A DNA stretch of 15,956 nt from Acidimicrobiales bacterium (GTDB lineage: Bacteria > Actinomycetota > Acidimicrobiia > Acidimicrobiales > Palsa-688). Under the pieces are notes generated by a model. It saw nothing but the letters and a program-made list of their open reading frames with translations. It had not been told where the DNA came from and searched no databases. Location of the stretch: positions 1-15,956 of the forward strand of contig JAFAWZ010000271.1 of NCBI GenBank assembly GCA_019241495.1. The letters are read 5' to 3'. Shown here one piece after another: positions 4,873 through 13,172 of this stretch; position 1 is the stretch's first letter, and the number at the start of each line of letters is the position of its first letter. The position numbers were made by a program, and so were the translations under genes.

Positions 4873-7665
4873 ATGAAGATACCGGTCCAATATCTGATCC
4901 TGGGTCTCGGTCTGGGCGGTATCTACGCCCTTTCGGCCCTCGGACTCGTATTGGTCTATCGCGCTTCTGGAGTCATCAACTTCGCCAACGGCGCAATCGG
5001 GATGGTCGGCACGTACCTGTTCTACGAGCTCCACGCCAAGAACGGGTGGTCCTTCGCGGCGGCCATCGTCCCGAGCCTCATCGCGAGCGCCGTGATCGGC
5101 TACCTGGCCCAGGTCCTGTTCATGAGCCGTTTGCGCAACGCCTCCCCACTCGTTCGGCTGCTAGCAACGATTGGTCTTTTGATCAGCCTCCAATCGGCGA
5201 TGGCCCTCAGGTACCCGGCCCAGCTCCTCGTCCTGAAGTCCTCCCTGCCCACCAAGGGGCTGCACATCCTCGGAGTGGTCGTTGGCGAGGATCACATACT
5301 GATCTTCGTCATCGCACTGGTGCTGGCCGGCGCCTTGGGGGCCGTGTACAAGTTCACCCGCTTCGGCTTGGCGACCACCGCCGTGTCCGACGACATGATC
5401 GCCGCTGAGTCGCTCGGATATTCCGCCAACCTGATCGGGGCGTTCAACTGGGCCATAGCTTCGGCCCTCTCCGCCCTGGGCGGGATCCTGCTCGCCCCGA
5501 TCATCGGTTTGACCGTCGGAGAGCTGACGACCCTGCTGGTTCCGGCCCTCGCCGCAGCGGTACTCGGGTCCATGGTGTCCTTCCCGGTGACCGTGGGGGC
5601 GGCTCTGGCCATCGGGATCGTCCAGTCCGAGATGAGCTGGTATGTCAAGACGGGCGGCTGGTCTCAGGTCGTGCCCTTCGTCGCCATAGTCGTCGTGTTG
5701 GCCATGAGGGGAACGACCATCCCGGGCCGCGGGTTCCAGGTCCAGAAGCTCCCGCGAGTCAGCAGCGGGAGGATCAAGCCAGGCAACGTGATCGTGGCGG
5801 TGGGGGCTGGGCTCGCCTTGATCGAGCTGTGGCCCATCGCATGGGTGAACGGGACGGCGGTGACCCTTGCGATAGCGATGCTCTTGCTGTCGTTCGTGGT
5901 GCTGACCGGCTATGCCGGCCAGCTCTCCCTGGCCCAGTTCGCGCTGGCCGGGATAGGGGCGTTCGTCGCCGGTCGGCTCATCGCCGCCCACCACGTCCCG
6001 TTCCCCCTCGATCTGTTGGCGGGTTTCGTGGCCGCCGCGCCTGTCGGATTCCTCGTCGGACTTCCGGCGGTTCGAACACGCGGGTCGAACCTGGCCATAG
6101 CCACGCTGGGTCTCAGCGTGGCGGTGGAGGCCCTTGTCTTCGACAGCTATTCATGGACGGGCAAGTCCAACGGTACGAACATCGGGTCGCCGAAGTTCTT
6201 CGGCATCAACCTGAGCGCCATAACCCATCCTCGGACCTACGCCGTGTTCACGCTCATCCTGGTGACGCTGGTCGGCATGTGCGTCGCCAACCTTCGCCGG
6301 GGCCGGACGGGCCGCCGTCTGCTGGCCATACGGGCGAACGAGAGGGCGGCCGCCGCCCTCGGCCTGAGGGTCGCATCACTCAAGCTGTATGCCTTCGTGC
6401 TCGGCTCGATGATCGCTGCGTTGGGCGGGATCCTGCTGGCCTTCCGGAACACGTCCATCGTCTACTCCGACTTCACCGCCACCACCTCGATCAACCTGGT
6501 CGGCCAGGCCATCGTGGGCGGCGTGGGATACGTCTCAGGTCCGGTCTTCGGCGGCACCCTCCAGCCGGCCAGCCTAGGGACCAACATCGGCAACCTGGTC
6601 TTCGGCCAGCGGGTCCAGGAATACCTACCGCTGGTCAGCGGCATCCTGCTCATCATCATCCTGATTCGATCGCCCGACGGAATGGCCAGCCACTCGGCTC
6701 ACAACGTCGGAAAGCTCATCCGCCTCCTGGCCCGCTTGTTGCCGTCGCAGCTCCGCAGGCATCCTCCCCAAGAGGTGGGCACGGCAGCCGCACCGGGGGG
6801 CGTGACCTACTCGAGCGGACCCCGCGAGCACAAAGCCCTCGAGGTGCGGGGGCTCTCGGTCACCTACGGCGGGGTGAGGGCGCTCGACGGCGTGAGCCTT
6901 GAGGTGAGGCCGGGCAGCGTGGTCGGTCTCATCGGTCCGAACGGAGCGGGCAAGACGACGCTCATCGACGCGGTTACCGGTTTCACCCACGTGACGTCGG
7001 GGGACATCCTGCTCGACGGGATGTCGCTGCGCGGGGTGCCGCCTCGCATCCGGGCCGACAAGGGAGTCGGACGCTCCTTTCAGTCGCTGGAGCTGTTCGA
7101 GGACATGACGGTCCTCGAGAACATCCTGGTGGCGACCGAGACGTACTCCCCGGTCAGCTACGCCCGGGATCTGTTCGCTCCGGGCACGCCCGTGGTCTCC
7201 CCGGTGGCCAACGCCGTCATAGACGAGTTCAAGCTGCGCGGGGATCTCCAGCGGATCCCGTCGGAGCTTCCCTATGGAAAGCGGCGTCTGGTCGGCATAG
7301 CCCGGGCCATAGCGGCCGAGCCATCGATCCTGCTCCTCGACGAGCCGGCGGCCGGCTTGGGCGACTCCGAACGCGATGAGCTGGTTGCCCTGATACGGGC
7401 CATGTCAGAGGAGCGAGGCATCGGCATCCTCCTCGTCGAGCACGACGTGGATCTGGTGATGCGGGCCTGTGACCGGGTAACGGTGCTCGACTTCGGCCGG
7501 GTGATCGCCCAAGGCTCGGCGGCCGAAGTCCGATCGAACCCGGCCGTCATCGAGGCCTACCTGGGCGGCGGAGCCGAGCGCGAGCCGCATGTGGCCCAGC
7601 GGGACACGGAAGGCCATTCGAACAACGAGCGCATCGGGGTAGCCGTGGACGGGCCGGACCAATGA
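4873..7665 (+). CDS. Fused LivH-LivM-LivG: branched-chain amino acid-type ABC importer, two permeases plus ATPase (930 aa)
   Basis: One polypeptide carries three normally separate subunits. Residues 1 to about 290 are a LivH-type permease (opening with G-L-G-L-G-G-I-Y-A-L-S-A-L-G-L, then V-I-N-F-A-N-G-A-I-G). Residues about 305-605 are a LivM-type permease with its hallmark GYAGQLSLAQF at 346-356. A linker (about 605-655) leads to a LivG-type ATPase from about 656. That domain has Walker A GPNGAGKTT (688-696, Lys694), signature LPYGK (799-803) in place of LSGGQ as usual for LivG, Walker B ILLLDEP with Glu824, and switch His857. Both permeases are rich in membrane helices. The ATG at 4873 follows GAGGAG with an 11-base spacer. 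The stop overlaps the start of livF by ATGA. The fusion fixes one copy of each permease and one LivG per importer. Each domain appears intact; the substrate is unknown. Confidence 0.93.
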   Translation: MKIPVQYLILGLGLGGIYALSALGLVLVYRASGVINFANGAIGMVGTYLFYELHAKNGWSFAAAIVPSLIASAVIGYLAQVLFMSRLRNASPLVRLLATIGLLISLQSAMALRYPAQLLVLKSSLPTKGLHILGVVVGEDHILIFVIALVLAGALGAVYKFTRFGLATTAVSDDMIAAESLGYSANLIGAFNWAIASALSALGGILLAPIIGLTVGELTTLLVPALAAAVLGSMVSFPVTVGAALAIGIVQSEMSWYVKTGGWSQVVPFVAIVVVLAMRGTTIPGRGFQVQKLPRVSSGRIKPGNVIVAVGAGLALIELWPIAWVNGTAVTLAIAMLLLSFVVLTGYAGQLSLAQFALAGIGAFVAGRLIAAHHVPFPLDLLAGFVAAAPVGFLVGLPAVRTRGSNLAIATLGLSVAVEALVFDSYSWTGKSNGTNIGSPKFFGINLSAITHPRTYAVFTLILVTLVGMCVANLRRGRTGRRLLAIRANERAAAALGLRVASLKLYAFVLGSMIAALGGILLAFRNTSIVYSDFTATTSINLVGQAIVGGVGYVSGPVFGGTLQPASLGTNIGNLVFGQRVQEYLPLVSGILLIIILIRSPDGMASHSAHNVGKLIRLLARLLPSQLRRHPPQEVGTAAAPGGVTYSSGPREHKALEVRGLSVTYGGVRALDGVSLEVRPGSVVGLIGPNGAGKTTLIDAVTGFTHVTSGDILLDGMSLRGVPPRIRADKGVGRSFQSLELFEDMTVLENILVATETYSPVSYARDLFAPGTPVVSPVANAVIDEFKLRGDLQRIPSELPYGKRRLVGIARAIAAEPSILLLDEPAAGLGDSERDELVALIRAMSEERGIGILLVEHDVDLVMRACDRVTVLDFGRVIAQGSAAEVRSNPAVIEAYLGGGAEREPHVAQRDTEGHSNNERIGVAVDGPDQ

Positions 7666-8402
7666 GGCTGGCGAGAGCGGGTGGTGAGCAGCCCCGCGAG
7701 ACCGGAGGTGCGGTTCTCGAAGGTCGCTCCTTGTTCATCGGCTACGGGGCGGTCCCGGTCGTCCGCGACCTGAACGTGGCCGTCCAACCCGGAGAGGTCG
7801 TCGCCCTGCTCGGGCCGAACGGGGCTGGGAAGTCCACCCTGCTGAAGGCTCTCTCCGGGGTTTTGTCACCGATCTCGGGCTCGATCGACCTGCTCGGTCG
7901 TAGCGCACCGGCGGGACTGTCGGCCCGCTGCCGAGCCGGGCTCGCCTACGTGCCCGAAGGGCGGTCGATCTTTCCCTCTCTTTCGACGGCCGAGAACCTG
8001 CGGCTCGGTCGGGGCGGCACGGAGGCCGCCCTCAAGCTGGTGCCCGCCCTCCAGCCGCTCCTTTCCCGCCGGGCCGGCCTACTCTCGGGAGGAGAGCAGC
8101 AGTACCTGACCCTGGCCCGGGCCATCGCCGCACAGCCCGCCATCCTCTTGGCCGACGAGCTGTCGCTCGGCCTGGCCCCGATCCTCGTCCAATCGCTGAT
8201 GCGGTCCGTCCGCGAGGCGGCGGATCGTGGGCTCGGCGTCTTCCTGGTGGAGCAGCACGTGCGCCAAGCACTGGACATCGCCGATCGGGTGATGGTCATG
8301 CGGCGCGGGGAGGTGGTCCTGCAGGACACGGCGGAGAACCTGAGGGGCCGCATCGGCGACATTGAGGCCGCCTATCTGAGCGAGAGCACTCTGACCGGAT
8401 AA
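7662..8402 (+). CDS. livF: LivF-type ABC transporter ATP-binding protein (246 aa)
   Basis: The second ATPase of the Liv-type importer, pairing with the LivG domain of the upstream fusion. Walker A GPNGAGKST is at residues 51-59 (Lys57), the signature LSGGEQQ at 141-147, and Walker B ILLADE with Asp165/Glu166 followed by the LivF hallmark L-S-L-G-L-A-P. The switch His is H199, in V-E-Q-H, where many LivF proteins have V-E-Q-N; the neighbouring residues leave the role unclear but nothing looks broken. The ATG lies inside the ATGA overlap with the fusion gene, indicating coupled translation, which is the reason for choosing this start over internal ones. The first 15 or so residues are a non-conserved extension. 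The gene converges on the CoA-transferase with an 18-base gap. Confidence 0.92.
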   Translation: MRLARAGGEQPRETGGAVLEGRSLFIGYGAVPVVRDLNVAVQPGEVVALLGPNGAGKSTLLKALSGVLSPISGSIDLLGRSAPAGLSARCRAGLAYVPEGRSIFPSLSTAENLRLGRGGTEAALKLVPALQPLLSRRAGLLSGGEQQYLTLARAIAAQPAILLADELSLGLAPILVQSLMRSVREAADRGLGVFLVEQHVRQALDIADRVMVMRRGEVVLQDTAENLRGRIGDIEAAYLSESTLTG

Positions 8403-8404
8403 GG

Positions 8405-8416
8405 CCCCGATCGGGG
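8405..8416. terminator. Palindrome between converging livF and CoA-transferase genes
   Basis: CCCCGATCGGGG is a perfect 12-bp palindrome filling most of the 18-base gap between two converging stop codons. It could form a short stem in either transcript and act as a bidirectional end signal. The stem is short and has no U-tract, so confidence is low. Confidence 0.3.
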
Positions 8417-8420
8417 GCGG

Positions 8421-9839
8421 CTACCTCACAGGCGCCCAGATCGGCGCGTCGGTGCCGGGCGGGACAGCCGTGCGGCGCCAATACAGGGGAGTGGCGCCGA
8501 GCTCGATCGGGGGAAGGAGATGCTCGAGGTGGCCGTAGGCGGTTGTCTCGCTCACTGTCCATGAAGAGAGGTCGCCGAGCCCCCTCGACCGGGCGGGGTC
8601 GCATACGGCCCCCAGGCTCTCCAGCCACATGGCCGTCTGGCTCAACGAGACGCGCACCCGGTAGCTGCCCCCCTCCACGGCTCGCCGGCGTAGCGCGGCG
8701 ATGGTTCCGAGCGCGGCCAGGCAGCCGGTCATGTAGTCGCACACCGTTCCCGGTAGCCCCTCCGGCTTACCCGTCCCTCCGAGGGTGGTGGCGATCCCCG
8801 TCGCGGCCTGGGCGATGGGCTCGAAACCCCGCCGGCTCCGCCAAGGCCCGATGTCGCCGTAGCAGCTCATGGAAACGGAGATGATGCCGGGGCGGAGGGC
8901 GGCTAGATCGTCAGCGCCGAATCCCCGGGCCTCGAGGGCTCCGGCCCGGTAACCGTCGGCGAAGACGTCGGCACCGGGCACGAGGTTGCGGAGGGTCGCC
9001 TGGTCGCCGGGATCGTCGAGGTCCAACAGGGCGGACCGCTTCCCGTGGCCGGTCTCCACCAAGCTGTCCTTGACGTTTATCAACTTCGGTGAGTTGACGA
9101 GCAGGACATCGGCGCCCAGATCGGCGAGGTGACGGCCCTGGACCGGTCCGGCCAGGATGCGGGTCAGGTCGAGCACCCCGATGCCCGCCATGGGGGCCGG
9201 TCCTCCGGGAGTGAATGGCTCGGGGGGCGAATCGCCTATGCGCTCGACCGACACTGGGCCGAGCGAGGAGACGGCCCGCCCCTGAGGGTGGGCCTGCCAC
9301 TCTTCGGCAGTGCGAGCCACCACCCCGCACTGGCCGGCTGCCGCCAACGCCTCTTCCAGCTCCGCCGATGGCCAGCGGGCGACTGCGGCGGTGATGTCGT
9401 CTGCCTGGTTGGTGCACCCGAGCACCCCCAAGGTGCCGTCGATGAGATGCGGGAACGGTCCGCACAGTTCGACCCAGCGCCCGTCGGCGCAGCGCTCGTA
9501 GCCCACGACCGGTTTCCACGGCACGTTCTCGACGGGCCGCCCATCCAGTCGCTGCAGGCGATGGGCGTGTATCGCGGCGGCAGCGCGAACCACGTCGACG
9601 CTGACAGGCTGGGCCATCCCCGTGCGGTCGTGCCACACCGTCGCGGCGGCCACACCGACAGCCGCCAGCACAGCGGCGGCTGCCTCTCCGACCGGGTAGG
9701 CGCAGGGGAGCACCGGATCGGCCCCCCGGATCTCGGCGACCACGGCCGGCGCCGGAGTCAGCCCGGCGGCCGAGAAGAGCGAACCGATGCGCGCCGAATG
9801 CGTCTGATCAGCCATGACTTCAGTCGTACCGTCAGTCAT
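8421..9839 (-). CDS. CaiB/BaiF-type (family III) CoA-transferase with apparently permuted domain order (472 aa)
   Basis: Family III CoA-transferases move CoA between carboxylic acids through an enzyme Asp. From about residue 212 the protein reads as a normal family N-terminus: MAGIGVLDLTRILAGP, then R-H-L-A-D-L-G-A-D-V-L-L-V-N, and the catalytic segment V-C-D368-Y-M-T-G-C-L-A-A-L with A-L-R-R-R-x-x-x-G-G-S after it. Residues 1 to about 210 instead resemble the middle and C-terminal parts of the family (V-D-V-V-R-A-A-A-A-I, W-V-E-L-C-G-P-F, L-E-E-A-L-A-A-A-G, and E-E-W-Q-A-H-P-Q-G-R-A-V). The ATG at 9839 is chosen because GGGGAG precedes it by 5-6 bases; the frame is open further upstream but that would run into the divergent gene. 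Only 48 bases separate it from the molybdoenzyme start. Activation of an acid by CoA would suit the crotonase in the window. The acid itself is unknown. Confidence 0.87.
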   Translation of the reverse strand: MTDGTTEVMADQTHSARIGSLFSAAGLTPAPAVVAEIRGADPVLPCAYPVGEAAAAVLAAVGVAAATVWHDRTGMAQPVSVDVVRAAAAIHAHRLQRLDGRPVENVPWKPVVGYERCADGRWVELCGPFPHLIDGTLGVLGCTNQADDITAAVARWPSAELEEALAAAGQCGVVARTAEEWQAHPQGRAVSSLGPVSVERIGDSPPEPFTPGGPAPMAGIGVLDLTRILAGPVQGRHLADLGADVLLVNSPKLINVKDSLVETGHGKRSALLDLDDPGDQATLRNLVPGADVFADGYRAGALEARGFGADDLAALRPGIISVSMSCYGDIGPWRSRRGFEPIAQAATGIATTLGGTGKPEGLPGTVCDYMTGCLAALGTIAALRRRAVEGGSYRVRVSLSQTAMWLESLGAVCDPARSRGLGDLSSWTVSETTAYGHLEHLLPPIELGATPLYWRRTAVPPGTDAPIWAPVR

Positions 9840-9887
9840 CGCGTCTCCCCGCGACATGTAGATGTTGCTCTGCGCCATGATAGGGGC
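9840..9887. promoter_or_regulatory. 48-bp divergent region between CoA-transferase and molybdoenzyme
   Basis: Both genes start outwards from this short gap, so any two promoters must overlap each other or the opposing coding sequence. On the minus strand TATCAT (9877-9882) is a good -10 match and would leave about 30 bases of leader ending in the GGGGAG ribosome site. No convincing -35 box was found. For the plus-strand gene no clear box is visible, and the only purine run (AGGGG) is too close to the GTG. Confidence 0.35.
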
Positions 9888-12074
9888 GTGAGCCTGCGAC
9901 CGTCGGTGTGCCGGATCTGCCCTCAAGGTTGTTCTGTGCTGGTAGACGTCCAAGATGGGCGGGCGACGCGTGTCATCGGCGACCGGGCCGACCCGGTGTA
10001 CCAGGGCTATTCCTGCGTCAAGGGGCGAGAGCAGCATCACCAGCTGACCCACCCAGACCGCCTACTGCACAGCATGAAGCGAGGCCCCGACGGCGGCTAC
10101 AGCCCGATCCCGGTGGAGAGGGCCATGGACGAGATCGCCGAGCAGCTGATGCGCATTCGCGACGACCACGGCCCGCGTGCCATCGCCGGCTACACCGGCA
10201 CTTACATAATCACGAGCGCCCTGAACGGGACGTTCCACTCCGGGCTCATGCGCGGAATCGGGACGTCCATGACCTTCACCGCTTCGATGATCGACAAGCC
10301 GGGCAAGCCCATCGCCAAGGCCCTGCACGGTGCGTGGATGGCGCCCCAACAGGGCTACATCGATCCTGATGTGGCATTGCTGGTTGGGCTCAACCCGTTC
10401 GTGGCCTACCAGGGATTCCCGCTCGGCCACCCCGGTAAGTGGCTCTCCGGCCAGCTCGCTCGCGGCATGACGCTGATCGTGGTGGACCCGAGGCGCAGCG
10501 ACGTCGCCAAACGGGCGACCATTCACCTGCAGGTCCGGCCCGGCCAGGATGCCGTGGTGCTGGCCGGGATGCTGCGGGTGATCTTGACAGAAGATCGTTG
10601 CGACGCCGACTTCGTCAGGACCCACGCCACGGGGGTGGAGGAGCTGCGGCGGGCGGTGGAGCCATTCACCCCTGACGTGGTGGCCTCCCGTGCGGGGATC
10701 GACGCAGACGACCTGGTCCGCGCGGCGCGCTGCTTCGCAGAGGCCCGGCGGGGGTATGCCCAGGCTGGAACGGGCCCCAACATGCACGGGCGGGGCACTT
10801 TGAACGAGTACCTCGTGCTCTGTCTCGACACGCTCTGCGGTCACTTCTCGCGGGCGGGGGAGGAAATCCGAAACCCAGGGACGCTGATCCCGACCGTCTC
10901 GGCCAAGGCCCAGGCACGATCCCCCTGGCCGGCGTACGGCTTCGGCGAGCACCTGCGCGTCCGTGGGCTGACCGACACCGTGGCGGGACTCCCGACAGCC
11001 GCCCTCCCCGAAGAGATCCTGACCGAGGGGCCGGGTCAGGTCCGGGCTCTGATAAGCCTGAACGGCAACCCAGTCGCGGCGTTCCCCGACCAACTCCTGA
11101 CCATCGAGGCCATGCAGGCCCTCGAGCTGCTCGTGCAGATCGACCCGTGGATGTCTCAGACGGCGCGCTTCGCCCACTACGTGATCGCGCCGAAGATGCC
11201 GCTCGAGATGGCCGGCACGAGCTTCTACCAGGACTCCCACCTCTTGATAGGGAATGGCTACGGTCCGCTCGACCCCCACGGTCAGTACACGCCGGCCATC
11301 GTCTCGCCGCCGCCCGGCTCCGAGGTGATCGAAGAGTGGGAGTTCTACTACGGCGTCGCGACGCGGATGGGCATCGAGCTCTCGGTGGGGGGAGTGGCTC
11401 TCGACATGACCCACAAGCCGACTACCGATGATCTGCTCGAGTTGTTGCATCGCGGCTCGCGCATTCCCCTCGCGGAGGTCAAACGCTTCGAGGGCGGAGC
11501 GTTGTTCCGGGAGCCTCGCGTCGTCATAGCCCCGATGGACCCAGGTTGGACGGGCCGTTTGGACGTGGGCAACGCTGAGATGATGGCCGATCTCCGGGAC
11601 GTGTCAGAGGAGGTGGCAGAAGCCGAGGTCGACGAGGAGGGGCGCCGCATCTTCCGCTTGGTCTGCCGCCGCCTGACCCACATGATGAACTCGGCGGGCG
11701 CCAACCTTCCGGCGTCGAACCACGGGAAGGCCTACAACCCGGCCTTCATGCATCCCGGCGATCTGGCCGAGCTCGGTCTGAACAACGGTGACGTCGTGGA
11801 GCTGAGATCGGCCCGCGCCAAGATCGTCGCCATCGTCGAGGCGGACTCCAACGTGCGCCGCGGGGTGATCTCCATGGCCCACTCGTTCGGGGACGTGCCC
11901 GAGCGTGACGAGGCGTACCGGGAGATCGGGTCGAACACCGGCCGACTGGTCGCCATAGCCGATCGCTACGAGCGTTACTCGGGCCAGCCCCGCATGAGCA
12001 ACGTCCCGGTGACGGTGGCGCCGCTCATCACGGCTGCGACGGCTGCGACGTCGGCCGCTGCTCGGCGGGCGTAG
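9888..12074 (+). CDS. Molybdopterin (bis-MGD) oxidoreductase, DMSO reductase family, single subunit (728 aa)
   Basis: A cytoplasmic catalytic subunit without a Tat signal. The N-terminus carries a [4Fe-4S] site C8-x2-C11-x3-C15-x27-C43 (V-C-R-I-C-P-Q-G-C ... Y-S-C-V-K-G), like formate dehydrogenase and nitrate reductase relatives. Cofactor-binding segments follow: LLVGLNPFVAYQGFP (164-178) and LIVVDPRRSDVAKRATIHLQ. The C-terminal dinucleotide-binding domain includes a P-A-S-N-H-G-K-A-Y-N-P stretch and H-P-G-D-L-A-E-L-G-L-N-N-G-D-V-V-E-L. The metal-ligand position appears to be Asp136, not Cys or SeCys. The GTG at 9888 puts the first Cys at residue 8, as usual. The frame is open far upstream, but that part is antisense to the CoA-transferase. 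No electron-transfer or membrane subunit and no cofactor-synthesis gene is nearby. Substrate unknown. Confidence 0.9.
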   Translation: MSLRPSVCRICPQGCSVLVDVQDGRATRVIGDRADPVYQGYSCVKGREQHHQLTHPDRLLHSMKRGPDGGYSPIPVERAMDEIAEQLMRIRDDHGPRAIAGYTGTYIITSALNGTFHSGLMRGIGTSMTFTASMIDKPGKPIAKALHGAWMAPQQGYIDPDVALLVGLNPFVAYQGFPLGHPGKWLSGQLARGMTLIVVDPRRSDVAKRATIHLQVRPGQDAVVLAGMLRVILTEDRCDADFVRTHATGVEELRRAVEPFTPDVVASRAGIDADDLVRAARCFAEARRGYAQAGTGPNMHGRGTLNEYLVLCLDTLCGHFSRAGEEIRNPGTLIPTVSAKAQARSPWPAYGFGEHLRVRGLTDTVAGLPTAALPEEILTEGPGQVRALISLNGNPVAAFPDQLLTIEAMQALELLVQIDPWMSQTARFAHYVIAPKMPLEMAGTSFYQDSHLLIGNGYGPLDPHGQYTPAIVSPPPGSEVIEEWEFYYGVATRMGIELSVGGVALDMTHKPTTDDLLELLHRGSRIPLAEVKRFEGGALFREPRVVIAPMDPGWTGRLDVGNAEMMADLRDVSEEVAEAEVDEEGRRIFRLVCRRLTHMMNSAGANLPASNHGKAYNPAFMHPGDLAELGLNNGDVVELRSARAKIVAIVEADSNVRRGVISMAHSFGDVPERDEAYREIGSNTGRLVAIADRYERYSGQPRMSNVPVTVAPLITAATAATSAAARRA

Positions 12075-12111
12075 GTCGGCCGCGGGTGGCGGCGAGCGAT
12101 CCGGAATCTGC

Positions 12112-12146
12112 GGGCGCTTGTCTCCATTTCGTGGCGACAGGCGCCC
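12112..12146. terminator. Strong hairpin downstream of the molybdoenzyme gene
   Basis: GGGCGCTTGTC (12112-12122) pairs with GACAGGCGCCC (12136-12146) over 11 positions with a single G-U pair and a 13-base loop, 37 bases after the stop codon. There is no U-tract on the plus strand. GC-rich hairpins lacking U-runs are common as transcript ends in actinobacteria. Because the LLM gene converges from the other side, it may serve both. The remainder of 12147-12235 shows only a weak 5-bp GACAC/GTGTC stem. Confidence 0.5.
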
Positions 12147-12235
12147 TCAAAAAGCCGAAGTTGCCATAGATTCAAGGGTGAAATGACACGACGGTATGTG
12201 TCGGGGCGGGAAGGCGGGCTGCCGCCGGCCGGCCG

Positions 12236-13063
12236 TCAGGCCACGTTGGCGGCCAACTGGTCCAGGGCCTTCAGCACCTCGTCGGCGCCGGCGGGCGGGA
12301 GGCCCAGGATGACGCGGTCCACCCCGGCCTCCTCGAGCGCTCCGAGCTGTTGGGGAGGAGCCCCGTAGACGGTGACGGGGATGCGGTCGCGACCCGCGGC
12401 GGCGGCCTTCGACTGGAGCAACGCTATGTCGTCGGCGAGGGCCCGCTCGGTGAGCGCCATGGCCGGAAGCCACTCGTCGCCGTATTCCAGCACCCGGTCG
12501 ATGACGCCGGGCCCGTTGCCGCCGACGAGGATCGGGATACCTCCCGGTTGCAGGGGCTTGGGCCACTGCCAGGTGGGCTCGACCTTCACGAGGGAGCCTT
12601 CGTAGTGGGCGACCTCGTCGGTCCATAGCGATCGGATGGCGCCGACCCGCTCGCGCAGCAAACGGAAACGGGTTCGCGGGTCGGTGCCGTGGTTCTCCAT
12701 CTCCTCGAGGTTCCACCCGCCTCCTACACCGAACAAAGCCCGCCCTCCCGAGACCTGATCAAGGCTCGCCATCGCTTTGGCGGTGGCGATGGGATCGCGT
12801 TCCATGAGCAGGCACACGCCGGGGCCCAGCTTGATGCGCTTCGTTACGGCGGCCGCCACGGCCAGCGCCACGAACGGATCGAGCAGATGCGAGTACTCAC
12901 GGGGCAGCTCGCCCCCGCCCGGGAACGGAGTGCGTCTCGACACCGGGATATTGGTGTGGTCCGGCAGCAGCATGGACTCGAATCCTCGCTCCTCCACCGC
13001 GACGGCGAGCTCGGCCGGCCCTATTGTGTATTCGGTGAACCATATCGTCACGCCGAGCTTCAC
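12236..13063 (-). CDS. LLM-class (luciferase-like) oxidoreductase, probably F420-dependent (275 aa)
   Basis: A TIM-barrel flavin/F420 oxidoreductase of the bacterial luciferase superfamily. The start is taken as the GTG at 13063 (VKLGVTIWFTEYTIGP), preceded by a GGTGGGGAC purine run. The frame is open to 13426, but the upstream residues look non-coding and overlap the divergent genes. Family patterns are A-V-A-V-E-E-R-G-F-E-S-M-L-L-P-D-H-T (first strands and helix), the K-R-I-K-L-G-P-G-V strand, A-S-L-D-Q-V-S-G-G-R-A-L-F-G-V-G-G-G-W (cofactor phosphate region), and G-G-I-P-I-L-V-G-G-N-G. The short length and these motifs resemble the actinobacterial F420-dependent subgroup, rather than FMN monooxygenases, though cofactor preference is inference. 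It converges on the molybdoenzyme and diverges from the small Cys/His protein and amidase genes. Confidence 0.9.
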   Translation of the reverse strand: MKLGVTIWFTEYTIGPAELAVAVEERGFESMLLPDHTNIPVSRRTPFPGGGELPREYSHLLDPFVALAVAAAVTKRIKLGPGVCLLMERDPIATAKAMASLDQVSGGRALFGVGGGWNLEEMENHGTDPRTRFRLLRERVGAIRSLWTDEVAHYEGSLVKVEPTWQWPKPLQPGGIPILVGGNGPGVIDRVLEYGDEWLPAMALTERALADDIALLQSKAAAAGRDRIPVTVYGAPPQQLGALEEAGVDRVILGLPPAGADEVLKALDQLAANVA

Positions 13064-13145
13064 GCTGTCCCCACCCTCGTGTTCAGGATCGGTCGATACT
13101 GTAGCTCCCGGACGTGGATCGGCGAGGTAGTCGGGCCCGAAGCGG

Positions 13146-13157
13146 TTCCGTTCGGAA
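13146..13157. promoter_or_regulatory. Inverted repeat next to the ribosome site of the small Cys/His protein
   Basis: TTCCG-TT-CGGAA has perfect 5-bp arms. Its right arm runs into the AAAGGAG ribosome site at 13156-13162. It may be an operator in the 109-base divergent region between the LLM gene and the plus-strand genes, or a small hairpin affecting translation. I found no convincing -35/-10 pair for either direction here. Confidence 0.3.
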
Positions 13158-13172
13158 AGGAGCAGATTGATC

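Noticed and set aside
9129..9887. Upstream extension of the molybdoenzyme frame by over 250 residues
   Set aside because: It is antisense to the well-supported CoA-transferase, has no family resemblance, and the Fe-S motif sits right after the GTG at 9888.
10062..11450. A 462-codon open frame on the minus strand inside the molybdoenzyme gene
   Set aside because: Antisense to a clear family member; His/Gly/Arg/Pro-rich composition typical of GC-rich shadow frames and no recognisable domain.
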